Assembly (NCBI RefSeq): GCF_032362555.1
Contig: NC_083510.1
Location: forward strand, 4,119,501 to 4,183,500
DNA: 64,000 nt
Direction: 5' to 3'
DNA from: Amyelois transitella
Taxonomy: Eukaryota; Arthropoda; Insecta; Lepidoptera; Pyralidae
Below the pieces are notes generated by a model. It was not told the DNA's origin, did not search any database, and saw nothing but the letters and a program-made list of their open reading frames with translations. Numbering within the stretch: position 1 is the first letter of the stretch; every line of letters starts with the position of its first letter. A program made the translations under genes and the position numbers. Of this stretch, positions 23,995-35,500 are shown one piece after another.

Positions 23995-26720
23995 ATGGCA
24001 TTTTTATTCAAGGTAATTATGAACTTGGATTAATTAATTTCGTTTTGTCTTATTCGGAAAAAATACTTCAAATGATGTGTTGGTCAAACATTCAATTAAC
24101 AACAATCAGGAGCCTCGGTATTTTACTAATCTTCTGTATTTGTTAAAGTTGTAAATGTCGCATACGTAATAAGTGGAATTCAACAACAGTTGTCATTCAA
24201 TTTTAAATTCTGATCATAAAAGCATGTTTCATTAAATTGAAATATTATAAAATCCCGTGATAAATAGCTGCGCTATTCATCAAAATCGGCCCAGTAGATT
24301 TTGCGTGGAAGAGTAACAAACACACATCCATACCTTCCTACAAACTTTCTTATTTATATAAAACTAGCTGTGCCCGCGATTTCGTCCGCGAGGAAACGTT
24401 ATTTTGAGCATCATTGAAGCCCTCAAGGATGAATAATTTTCCCCGTTTTTTTTCACATCTTCCATTATTTCTTCGCTCCGTATAATTGCAGCGTGATGTT
24501 ATATAGCCTAAAGCTTTCCTCGATAAATGGTCTATTCAACACAAAATGAATTTTTCAATTCGAACCAGAAGTTCCTGAGATTAGCGCGTTCAAACAAACA
24601 AAAAAACAAACAAACTCTTCAGCTTTACATATAATTTAAGTATAGATAAGCAGAATAGTATGATTGGCATAGTGCTATGGAATTACAAATATAGGTACCA
24701 ACCTAGGCCTAAATAAGTACTTTTAGTTTCATTCTCAATTTTACAAGCTTAATGTTTTAACGAAGAAAATATCAATAAATCAAACGTATCAATAGTCAAA
24801 ACAACTTACATTGATGTCGCCGTTTTGTCTTGGTCACACTATTTGAGTTTGTCATCATCGTACACATCGTAGATTTCTGCATTATATTGAAACCGTATTT
24901 ATCATTATATTTAACTTAAATCTCGCAATAGAAAAGAAAAACGCTGTTAACGTATTTCCTTGTAGTCACTGGTATAATCAAGAGATTATACCAGTGACTA
25001 CAAGGAAATACGCTTCTTCGTTGTTATATAATAGGTAATTGAGAAATAAAGCCTTCCCGAAAAAGTTTAAAGACACTAATCGATTTTAAGATCCACAATA
25101 CCTATTAATACCAATTACCAAAGGTTTTTTCCAACTTTTTGTAGACGAACAAAGAAGCTACAAGACAGTGGAATATACTATGAAGAGCTTAAAGTAACGA
25201 CAGTTCTTTTTCTATGTATCAATCAAGCGAGAAATTAAATCGCAAGCAAGGGGGAATTAAAATATCCAAAGTTAAAACTAAAAAAAATATATTCCAAATA
25301 AGATTGCTGAGGACTCAACTCAAAAAAATACAGTAGATAAGGTCTACCAAATTGATATCAAACAAATTTTCACAGTCAATCTACTCAAATAGAGATATTG
25401 AATTAGAAGGTCGTCTAAAAATGACAACATTCCGAATCAATTTGTTACCCTAATTAGCCGCAGCGTGTAACCCGGTCCAAAACTTTCTTCGGTGCCAATT
25501 TTCATTGCCACTATTGAGTAACGAGATAGCTCCAACTGACCGTGAAGGTCGCTTTTTGTAGCTGAAGTGAGATCACAATCTGTTACGGTTTATTTGTGAC
25601 AACAACTCAACAAACATTACGACGCAATCACTGTGCTTTGTTGAACTACCTTCCAGATATTGTCTACAACCTTTACCCGTGTAGATATTGCTGTGGCAAT
25701 ATGAAACTAGGTCTATTTTTTTAATTTTTATCTAAATTTTTTAACAGTGCTATCGTAAAAAATGTTCATATAATAGGTACATATATTTGATGGCCTCTAA
25801 GAACGATTTGCAACAATACATTCTCAAATTAAACACCATCCTACTTGAGATCTCCTTATAAAACTTACCGCTATGGTTCAATTCAATAAAAAGGTTGATT
25901 TTTAAAATTACAGGTCCTGGTCCCCCTGGCGTTAGCTTCTATGGTGTCTTCTGGAAGACCCGGGGGCTACTCATACAATCGTTTTAGTGGACCTGTTAGT
26001 GGTCAAATCGTTGAGGTGCAGGTTCCTGCAGCAGTGGGTATTGCAGCTCAACAACATGCAGACTATGGCTATGATCATAAAACAGGAAAAATTCACCCAG
26101 ATACCGCCAAATATGCGCGGTTGCAGACTGTTGATTATGTCGTGAGTATATCGAAGATTTTATATCATTTTTTTTTAAACTATCTAAAATCAGAGCTTGT
26201 CACTACTCACGGATGAACGATCCAGTTGCATTAAGGAACAATCTTATTTACAGGCTAAACCTGACTACCAATACGCATACGGAGTAGAGGATCCTCACAC
26301 TGGTAACCTACAAGCACATAAAGAGCATCGTGATGGAGATGTAGTCCACGGGGAGTATTCTCTTGTAGAGCCCGACGGTTCAATTAGACTTGTGCGGTAT
26401 ACTGCTGACCCCAAAAATGGTTTCCAGGTAATAAACTGTAACTGTAGGAATAGCAGCATATTCGTAGAAAAAGATCAAAAGATATCAAGTAGATTTAGTG
26501 GAGTTGTTGAACAATTAGGTGAAGTTACAAACAAACAGATATTACTCCTAAAATTTAAATGTTTTGATATAAATTATAATTTTAATTACGATTTGCTTTA
26601 AGTTTTGTTTTAATTTTTCAGGCTACAGTACATAAAAAGGCACCAGGGCAGCAGCAGCAACAAGTCCAAAGACCAGTTCATTACGGACATAAACAAGAAG
26701 ATGACTCTCGGGAATACTAG
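23995..26720 (+). CDS. Cuticular protein gene 1, RR-2 chitin-binding type
   Basis: Exons are 23995-24012, 25914-26141, 26254-26427 and 26622-26720, all joined in phase 0, giving 172 residues. Exon 1 encodes only MAFLFK; exon 2 continues with [13 protein letters not shown], completing a signal peptide of about 19 residues. The RR-2 Rebers-Riddiford domain starts at about residue 84, with [28 protein letters not shown] and [10 protein letters not shown], all hallmark RR-2 blocks. The N-terminal region is Gly/Tyr/Val-rich and the C-terminal tail is short, Gln-rich and His/Tyr-containing. The product is expected to be secreted into the cuticle and to bind chitin fibres, typically in hard cuticle for RR-2. 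Intron 1 is about 1.9 kb and carries a repeat and a perfect hairpin. Confidence 0.93.
24240..24650. repeat. Dispersed retroelement fragment
   Basis: It contains ATCAAAATCGGCCCAGTAG, TTGCGTGGAAGAGTAACAAA and GCTGTGCCCGCGATTTCGTC, sequences repeated throughout moth genomes. Related pieces occur near 42768, 54790, 58684 and 61870 in this window. It lies in intron 1 of CPR gene 1. Confidence 0.65.
24951..25012. repeat. Perfect 29-bp hairpin with 4-nt loop
   Basis: Positions 24951-24979 and 24984-25012 are exact reverse complements around the loop AAGA. The stem includes TTGTAGTCACTGGTATAAT. It lies in intron 1 of CPR gene 1. Unlike a typical miRNA precursor, it has no mismatches and a very small loop. 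Confidence 0.85.
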
Positions 26721-26907
26721 TCTAGTTAGAGTTAGCAATGGTAGATAGATGAAGTGACTGTGAAGATATTTATTGCGTTAGGACAAGTATCATATTCATA
26801 ATGTGCGAATGTTTGAATTCTATTTTACTTCATCGTCTCTTCATCTTTCGGCATAAAAATTATGTTAGATGAATAATTACGTTAATTATTTATACTTTTA
26901 GACATAA

Positions 26908-26913
26908 AATAAA
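26908..26913 (+). terminator. Polyadenylation signal of CPR gene 1
   Basis: AATAAA lies 188 nt after the stop and 82 nt before the stop codon of the convergent stomatin gene A. Confidence 0.6.
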
Positions 26914-26994
26914 ATGAAACGGGTTTTAAGATGATGTTTTTATTTATGACATGTAAATGAACTTTAAGTTCTTAAAAAGACAAAATTTCTCAAA

Positions 26995-29221
26995 TTATCG
27001 TTGAAATATTTTACACAACGTCTCCGTACAGAATGGAAAAACGACGGTGTGAGTTTCATCACCAGCGATCATATTCAAAGATTGAAGATATCTAAGCTGG
27101 AATAAGAAAAAATGATTCAAAAATTATTACACTACTTATATGCAGAAGCTAGATAACAATCAGAGGAACAAAGAAATACTATTCATTCATTATCCCATGT
27201 TTAGAAAATATCCACTAACTTGCATAGTAAATGGATTATCCAAAAGCATCGCAGTAGCCGCCTGAAGGTTTTTGGTTGATTCGATCTCCGCTTTGGCTAC
27301 TATTATTTTGGCATTTGCCAATCTTGATGATTCAGCCTCAGCGGCCATCGCTTTTTGTAGTTGAACTGGCAAGCTTATATCTTTGCTAAAATAAATAGGG
27401 TGGTTTTAAATAAATGTCATCTTTTAGACTCTCCGAAATAATCCCTGTCTAGGTTCTATTTGACAATTAATTACTTGGTTATAACCACGACACTTAGTAA
27501 TTCTTAAGACTAAAGGCTAAAATTCAACCAATACAATGGTATTTTAATGCCCTTGATACTCATGCAATTATTTTTAAGAAAGAGCATCTATTAAATTTGT
27601 CATGTGACATCGTTTTTTTTTTAAATTATTGTATAATAGAAAAATATAATTATTATAGAAGCAGAACATTTTGTTTCATAATTTAGGTGATAGTGGACGG
27701 ATTCAACTAAGCAACTCTTTATCTTATTAGTATAATAGGCTTAACGTGATATTTCAAGTCTTACTAAAAGTAACTTACATTTCGACTCTTACAACTTGTA
27801 TTCCCCATTCTCGAGTGAAATCCCTCATTTGGTGAAATATTTGAAGACTTACAGCGGGTCGGTTTTTTAATAAATCTGACAACTTCGTAGCTCCAATCGC
27901 GTTTCTCAATGTAGTGGCAGCCAGGAATTGTGTCGAACTCCTTAATAAAATTTTAACGGATTAGGTATTCTCTTTTTTACTATCGAAATTCCAACGTATC
28001 TTAATAGTATTCTATGACAATTTACTAAAGATATAGCTTAGGATATATAGGACATAATTTAAACAATAATATAGAATGTTTAAACATACTTGTAATTTGC
28101 TACGTTAATTATAGCCCACACAGGCTCGCAAATTTTGTAGTAAACCACGGCGTCAACTGTTACTGTTAAAGAGTCTTTTGTTAATGCCTGAAGATGAGAA
28201 TGACCTGTTAAAATTGCCATTTAAATATCACTAAGTCAATAATGGTTGTGATGCAGTAAATATAAAATTATTTTTTTTAGTTGTGATCGTGAGGTACGAT
28301 AATTAGATTTTTATACATGCCTGATATTGAAAGAGAAGCAACGAGATCAAGAAAGTATTGGTAGTTATATTCGCGACTATTTGGCTAAAAGTATTAAAGG
28401 CTCTATAACTTTGAATATGCATATGGTAGAAGTTTGAAAAAACGAAGATCAATGTAATATAAACAAGGATAATATATAACTTAACTCTTGAGGTTCCACA
28501 GCATAACAAATAATTCGGAGATCTGTATATCGAAGCGAGTCAACACAGGGAAGGTAAAACATCAATCCAGGTCCATATGCACGATTTTTTAGCACCTTTC
28601 CATTGCGGAGAATCACAGCACGTTCAAATTGACGAACCGTCTTAAAAGCAACAATTTCGTTACTTTTATATTGCATGCACACTTTGTAAATTTCAGCAGG
28701 AGGAATAAGAAAAGGATATTTGATTTAATTTAGGTAAAAAAATCCGTAGATACTGAAAAGAAAACTTGACTTACCACCAAAACAAACAGCAAAGAAAATG
28801 GTAATGTAAGAATTATAATTATTACTGAGAAAAATGTTAGAAAATTTTCAATACACTTGGTGTCGCCTGAAAATATTGTTAAAATTAATAATATTTCATA
28901 ATTAGTACAGTTTTTAAGTTGTTATAATATAAAATATATATTGCAAACTAATAGTTTTCTACAGCTTCTACACAAGGAAATTACAATTTTTGAAATAGTA
29001 AATTTGGCATAAGTTTAGCTATTTTTTTAACGTAAATAAAACAGCAAGGGAATATGGAATTATGTTAGTAAGTTACCTGTATCTTGCATTCTTTGACTTC
29101 TCATATAAGATTTAGCTGACGGGGTATTTTCAATTTGCTGGTTCTCTGCTCTTTCGGCCGTCTTTACAGTTTTCGTGTGTTCTTCAGAAACAATGTTGTC
29201 ATCACCAATATTGCGAGACAT
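26995..29221 (-). CDS. Stomatin-like band-7 (SPFH) protein A, possibly splice-defective
   Basis: Inferred exons are 29077-29221, 28775-28866, 28485-28640, 28090-28187, 27779-27940, 27220-27385 and 26995-27096, giving 306 residues. A polar N-terminus is followed by the hydrophobic hairpin (IENFLTFF, then ILTLPFSLLFVLV) and the SPFH domain ([89 protein letters not shown]). Stomatins insert in the inner membrane leaflet and oligomerise as scaffolds that modulate channels. One junction is abnormal: after the conserved PQE, exon 3 is followed by TTAAGT where paralogues B and C have GTATTA and GTAAAA, so the donor G is T. Use of the overlapping GTTAAG would put a stop immediately into exon 4. The gene may be a recent pseudogene, or this may be a sequence error. 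Confidence 0.8.
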
Positions 29222-29400
29222 TTTTTGTATTAAAAAAATTATGGAAATTATGAAATTTGTGGGAAAATAAAATATCAAAATATGATTCGAACCAAAGATG
29301 ATAAAATTTATTTAGGGTTTGATGTTGATGTCAGAATAATATGATGTAAAACATAGAGAATGTAGAATATTTTAATAAGAAAAGTTTGATAGCTTTAAAA

Positions 29401-31595
29401 TTACCGAGAAAAGCTGTTTGGAATTTCCAGAGGAAAAGGAAAAAATATCGTCGTATGTTGCTGTGATGCGATGAAATTAAGGGTTTGCAAGTATCTTAGC
29501 TGTAAAGAAAATGGTATGGAGTTTAATAATATGTTGGGTTTTGATCAATTTAAGTCACTGTGGCCTCTGTCTATTCCGTCTTTCCATTAGTATATATTGT
29601 ATCTGGCTTGCTCACTGGTATTATGAAACTAATTATGTTTTAGGAGAAATAACAAATTAAGATTTACAAGCATAGTTTGCGGATGTTCAGCCATTATTTT
29701 TGACGCTTCTTGAAGATTTTCTGCCGCTTTTATTTCTCCTTCAGCTTCGATAATTTTAGCTTTTGCAAGACGAGTGGCTTCTGCTTCTGCAGCCATCGCT
29801 CTTTGTAACTCTACTGGTAATACGACATTTTTTCTGAAATCAAGAGTTAAATTTTCTAAATTTTTCACTGATCATACTACCTAGATCGCTTTCATTACAA
29901 CCTATTTTATCGTGCATTCTCTAACTATCTATTCCATGCTATAAATACCGTTTTCTTCGCGTAAATAACCAAACAGGAACATAGACTATATTTTAACAAG
30001 AAGCGTATCTTAAAGTACAGTAAATATAACTCATTTACTTACTTATTTTTAGTATAGTAATAGTTACTAAGATAATTACATACATACATACATAAAATCA
30101 CGCCTCTTTCCCGGAGGGGTAGGCAGAGACTACCTCTTTCCACTTTCCACTTTACTAAGATAATTATAATCAATAATTACATTTCTACCCTTTCCATTTC
30201 CACTCCCCATTCGAGAGTAACATTGTCGATTTCTTTTCTTGCTAAGCGACTAATTGATTCTCTGTTTGTCAGTAATTCTGATAATGTAAACTGACCTAGT
30301 ACATTCCTTAATTCAGCAACAGCTATTAGTTCTGTAGCAGGCCTATAAAAATTTGTAAATTTAACCATGGTTTATAGATTTAGACAGTAATTCTGCTATT
30401 TAACTGAATTTTAATTTTAATAGACACTGGAATAATAAGTTTAAAAACTTGAACCGCGCAATACTATTTTATATGATATGATTGAGGAGATATTGAGGGG
30501 TCGTGAATGTATTGAAATGTACAATAAAAATATTATTTACTTTCGTAATAAAGGACTTTTTAAAATAAAATTATTTAGTTATTAAATTAAGAAGGATGAC
30601 TTGTGTAAAAGAAAAATACCATGTTAAGCAAATACCATATTAATTACTAAATAAATATAATATTGATAAATATAGAATACATAGACCTACATAGAATTGT
30701 TAGATATTGGTTTAATGAGAGAACTTGTAATGAAAAAAGTAAAGTTAAAATACTTGTAGGATTCAACGTTGAGGAAGCAATGTAAAGGGTTGACCACGTG
30801 AAAATATGAGACACCATCTACGCTCACAGTTACCGAGTCTTTGGTTAAGATCTGTAATGAAATAATAAAATGTTATCAAAAATACACCCGAATTCTTTCC
30901 TTTTTGGAGCAATACTCTACCTACTTTACCTCTAGAATTATAAATGGAACCCTGTTATGAAAATTATCTTCATTCATGCTTAAAAATAGGCAATAGTTAT
31001 GTTCAGGTTCCTTTGAAAAGGTTGCGAAGGTGGGACGGGAATCACTTCATATAAAAACCTGACTTACCCAAATCAAGATAATGGTCATAAGGCGCAGTCC
31101 GGCCTCCATTTCAGGGAGGTGAGGATGTAATCAGGATTAACACTAGGATGATGAAAATCAAAAAATATTAGAGAAATAATACCTCTTGTGGTGGTAAGTT
31201 AAAAGAATGTGTTCTCATATCTACAAGAATGACGGTGTCGGTACAAGGAACCAGCCAAATAACGCCAGGTCCGGCTGGACAATTCGCTCGCAGTTTTCCA
31301 AATCTCAAAATAACCGCTCTTTGGTATTGTTTTACAACCTATGAATAAGATTATGACTATCATTGTTTGTCTTTGTGTCTGTGAAGCCCAAAAATATTAA
31401 ACCATCTTAAGAGGATTTAGAATATGTCGATTATGTACAGAATATTTACGTTTTCAGATGTTGGTTTTAAAGTTCGTTGTTATTATACATATTTACTTAC
31501 CTTAAAACAGAGCAAAAGTAGAAAAGGTATAAAAATTATAAAAATTAGGGCGATTAGCCGTAGGATTTTCTCTTTTATACTTTCTTTCTTTATTT
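29401..31595 (-). CDS. Stomatin-like band-7 (SPFH) protein B (first exon not found)
   Basis: Exons found are 31501-31595, 31183-31338, 30754-30851, 30181-30342, 29668-29833 and 29401-29499, in continuous frame (776 nt, about 258 residues). Exon lengths 156, 98, 162 and 166 equal those of paralogues A and C. The first of these encodes the membrane hairpin (IFIIFIPFLLLLCFK); the rest carry [85 protein letters not shown] and LRYLQTLNFIA. All splice sites are canonical. A first coding exon ending in phase 1 must lie upstream (beyond 31595), but I could not identify it. The TTFYRISDP-like segment is diverged (YFHVVNP), so this is the least typical band-7 domain of the three. Confidence 0.82.
30080..30152 (-). 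repeat. Dispersed repeat, family 2, truncated
   Basis: CATACATACATACATA tail plus CACGCCTCTTTCCCGGAGG and GTAGGCAGAGACTACC. It lies inside the intron between the fourth and fifth listed exons of stomatin-like gene B. Confidence 0.75.
31009..31152. repeat. Dispersed repeat, family 4
   Basis: It shares AATGGTCATAAGGCG, GAGGATGTAATCAGGATTA and neighbouring blocks with 14810-14966. It lies in an intron of stomatin-like gene B. Confidence 0.6.
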
Positions 31596-32558
31596 CTGTA
31601 AGAAAATGAAATAATATGTATAATAATATCTTCTTATTTGTAACAACATATACATATTTTTAAACAACATAGGTTCTATCTATGACCCAGGGATAAACTG
31701 AGACGCATTTTCCCAAAAATGTGAAAAACTGATTGTCTGATTCGAAGAAATGGAAATTTATTAAGCAAGGTGGGCAGTGGACTCCATGTTCAGTAAGTGT
31801 TTAACCCATTTTTAAGAGATGCTAATGGCATGAACTGAATACCCACAGAGGCTCACAGTTTTAACAGAGATATTACAGGTAATAGAGCGTCGGAGTTACA
31901 TAATCATACGTACTTATCAGTTGATGTGATGTTTGTGAATGTACCAGGACTATGCTCATGGTTACGCTGTTATTACATTAGCTTAACTGATAATACTGCT
32001 ATATAAAATAAATCTACTTAAATAAGTATAGATAGGTACATCATATAATAACTATAAATATCTTAAATATGATAATGTCATTGTGTGACATAGATAACGA
32101 AAATGTTCAAAAATGAGGTTGAAAATGTCTCAAATCACAGAAAAATATTGGCCTAAGTCCTTTTTTACATTTGTTACAGCAATCCTTTTCTTAAAAATAC
32201 TGAAACCTTGTTTTGTCAACTTTTTTTTTATTGGTGGGGAAAAAAATCGCCTCAGGCCACCAAGTCGAATTCTGGTGGTGTGGTGTGACAGGTGTCGTTA
32301 CATTTGTTACTTCTATGGTCCGTTTATTCAATACAGATATTTACTACCTGTACCTATGTGCTTTCATACATAACAAATTATAGTGCCCACTTTATTATAA
32401 CATTATATAATAATATTTGTTTCACCTTTATGTATTTAAAATTTAATTTTATATTGATGGTGAAAATAAATTTCAGATATTAAAACTATTATTTAATTTT
32501 GTCTTAATTCGTAAGCATGTGATATTTTTAGAGTAGAATCAGGTCTGGCTAATTGTGA
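31596..32558. other. Space between stomatin genes B and C
   Basis: This must hold the first exon and promoter of gene B and the 3' UTR of gene C. I could not assign a convincing phase-1 first exon. The 86- and 63-codon plus-strand frames at 32113-32483 are low-complexity and not supported. Confidence 0.4.
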
Positions 32559-35500
32559 CTAAAATGGTAGTGGAGAAGAATGTGCTGCAGTTCCCGGTAG
32601 AAACGTCTTCAGAAAGTCCATCGGGAATGGGAATATTATCGTAGAATTCTTTTCAGCTGAAATGGTGTTGAGGGACTGCAGATATCGTAGCTGTAAATAA
32701 AGAAAGAAGAATATTCAATACATATTTACGAACACATGAAAACTATTTTGTTTTCACTTTATTCGTATACTGTCTAGATTCTTTCTCAAAGTGATATTAG
32801 TATGAGTTATTTTTTTTTAAATTTATAATTATTTAAGGCGGACAAAGTCGTGGGAAACAGCTAGTAGGTTAAATATAAACTTAATCACCTGCAGCGCCAT
32901 AGGATTGTCGACCATCACGAGCGAAGCTTCCTTTAATGCCTTGGAAGCTTTGATCTCTCCTTCCGCGGCTATGATCTTAGCTCGAGCCTCCCTGTCCGCT
33001 TCGGCTTCGGCAGCCATCGCTCTTTGTAGTTGAACCGGTAATCTCACGTCTTTTCTGCACAATGTATTTTGTGTACTTGTAATAATAGCCCAAATAACAA
33101 AACGATTTTCTTATGAAGTATCTTGAGACACCTACGGGTGAATTCTTTTAGTTGTTTTTAACCGGTTGGGAGCTTTAACCGCAGGACTTACTTTAGAAAA
33201 TATCTTTAAAATCGTATGAATAAAATTGAATCTTAATTTAAGGTTTGATTTAAAGAGAAGTTAAAAAAAAGACTACACCATACTATCATTAATTGTGATG
33301 CAAGAACTTTATCCAGATAAGTATAAATAAGTATGACAGAAAAATATAGGACAAAAATTGACCTCAGCCTTATTCCATAAGCTTCAAGTGGGATACTTAC
33401 ATCTCCACTCTCTCTACTTCTACTCCCCAAGGGTCAGTAGCTTCATCCAGGTTCGCCTGCATCATATGGCTGATAGCTTCTCGATCTGACAGCAGCTGGG
33501 CTAAATCTCGCATACCAAGTACATTCCGCAGGGTTGTTGCTGCTAGTAAACGGGTTGATGCACTGTTGAAATCACCTTTTGAAATGTTTATTTGGTTTCT
33601 TATAATATTTAAGGTTATAATGCATAAGCTGAATATTATAAAGGATGATGTGAAAATATGTGAGGCGATGGTAAAAGAAAAATACCTCCAGTATACATAT
33701 TAAGACAACTGATTAAATGTACCTAATACTTAACACAACATTGCAAAGTCTTATCCTGCCCAAGAAGGAGCAAATAGGCGTATTTTGTTTATATAGTAAA
33801 TTCACATTAGTATTTTTCAGCCCTATTTAAATCTATACAAGCTTTGTAGCAAATGCATCAAAAATAAAATTTTATGGATTGACATTAACTCTTTTTCTCA
33901 TTTATTGGTGCAATGAAGGCTATCAATGAAAGATTCAGTACCTGTAATCGGCAACTCGTACGACTGCATTGAGTGGCTCCTTGATTCTGTAATACACCAC
34001 CGCGTCTACTGCTACCGTTACAGAATCTCTTGTGAGTACCTGTAATGATTATCCAAATTAACCAAAATATGTATCATCAGTCGCGTTTGCCTCGATCGCA
34101 TGTCTGTTAATGACCATCATTAACTGAACAACAACAGTCAGGGACTTTTGTTGTTCAGTTAATATCATGTAAAATTTCTTACTTTTCCATCTTTCAGCTA
34201 GACTGTAGTAGAATTATGATAGTTATGTTACATAATGCGTTATGTTTTTCCACTGCAAGCAGATGAGTTGTGGCTCGAGTACTTAACATGATTTTGTGAA
34301 GTTATAGGTCTAATCAGGCCTAAAATATTCAAAATTGACAATTTTTAGGAGAATTTAGAAGATAAAAACATGATATTAAATATTCATCTTCCAATTCCTA
34401 CTTAATTCATTAACGTTTAAACGAGTGAATGATTCCTGTGGTTTTAAATTTAAGTGTTCAGCTATTGTAGATAAGCTCGCATTATTTCCGTTTACGTACA
34501 AAGTACCTACGAAAAGTATCATTTGAACTGAACTCGGTGACTGGTGACTACAACATGACTTTAGATGACATTTGCCAAGTTCAAATGTCGTGGGAACGTA
34601 AGATGCGCTCGAGCTAAAGGGGACAAGCTATAGAAATATAAAGACGAGAACCCTATACGTTATTGAGACTGTCAAAACATTTATATGTTTTGGCCATATA
34701 TATATTAATTATAATTATGGTTTAATTAATTTCGCGTCCTATGACTGTTTGACTCAGTTATCGCATTTACATTGCTTTAAATCCTAACCGATGCATATGG
34801 TATGTCAAATCAACATTCAGAAATAACATTCGATAAATTGAATGTGTAACCTTGATCCAATATTGTTAGGTTCCCCGCAAATATGCTTGCGGGATCGGGA
34901 TCAAACGGGATGTAACTTTGTGTAAAAACCTGCCTTATCTGCTGTCTTTTCAAAATGGTTGGGCCTGTGAGACGTGTATGTAAGTTCATTTAACAGGAAT
35001 AATCAAGGAGATTACTTTCCTATATTTAGTACATTATTTATTTTTCTAGCGTTCAAGATCCGCGCCGCATTCAGGTCGATTCTGCAAGTTGTCTATTCGC
35101 CGGAACATTCGACACGTCTAAATAAACAGTGCATTGGAAATTATGATATTGATCATTTGTTTATTTTTCTTTAATCAGCTTAGAAATTTTGTGTATTGAG
35201 ACGAAATAATTTTATAGATGAAATTTTTGGATTTAAACCAATTAGTAGTCCTAGAAAAAAAAAACACGGTTTCGACAAAAATATTGATGTAAGAAAAGTA
35301 AATGAAGCAAAATAAGTATGTAGGAATTGTGTATGTAGGAATTATGGAAAGATCACTTTCTAACTATCTCTTCAGGATAAACACCGTATGTATGTTCGTG
35401 CCTAATGTGGTCACATTATGATATAACATGAAATTGTTCAACAAAACTCTTAAAGTAGCAGGAACTCAGGTAGTTGCGAACTATTAATTTTAACATTATT

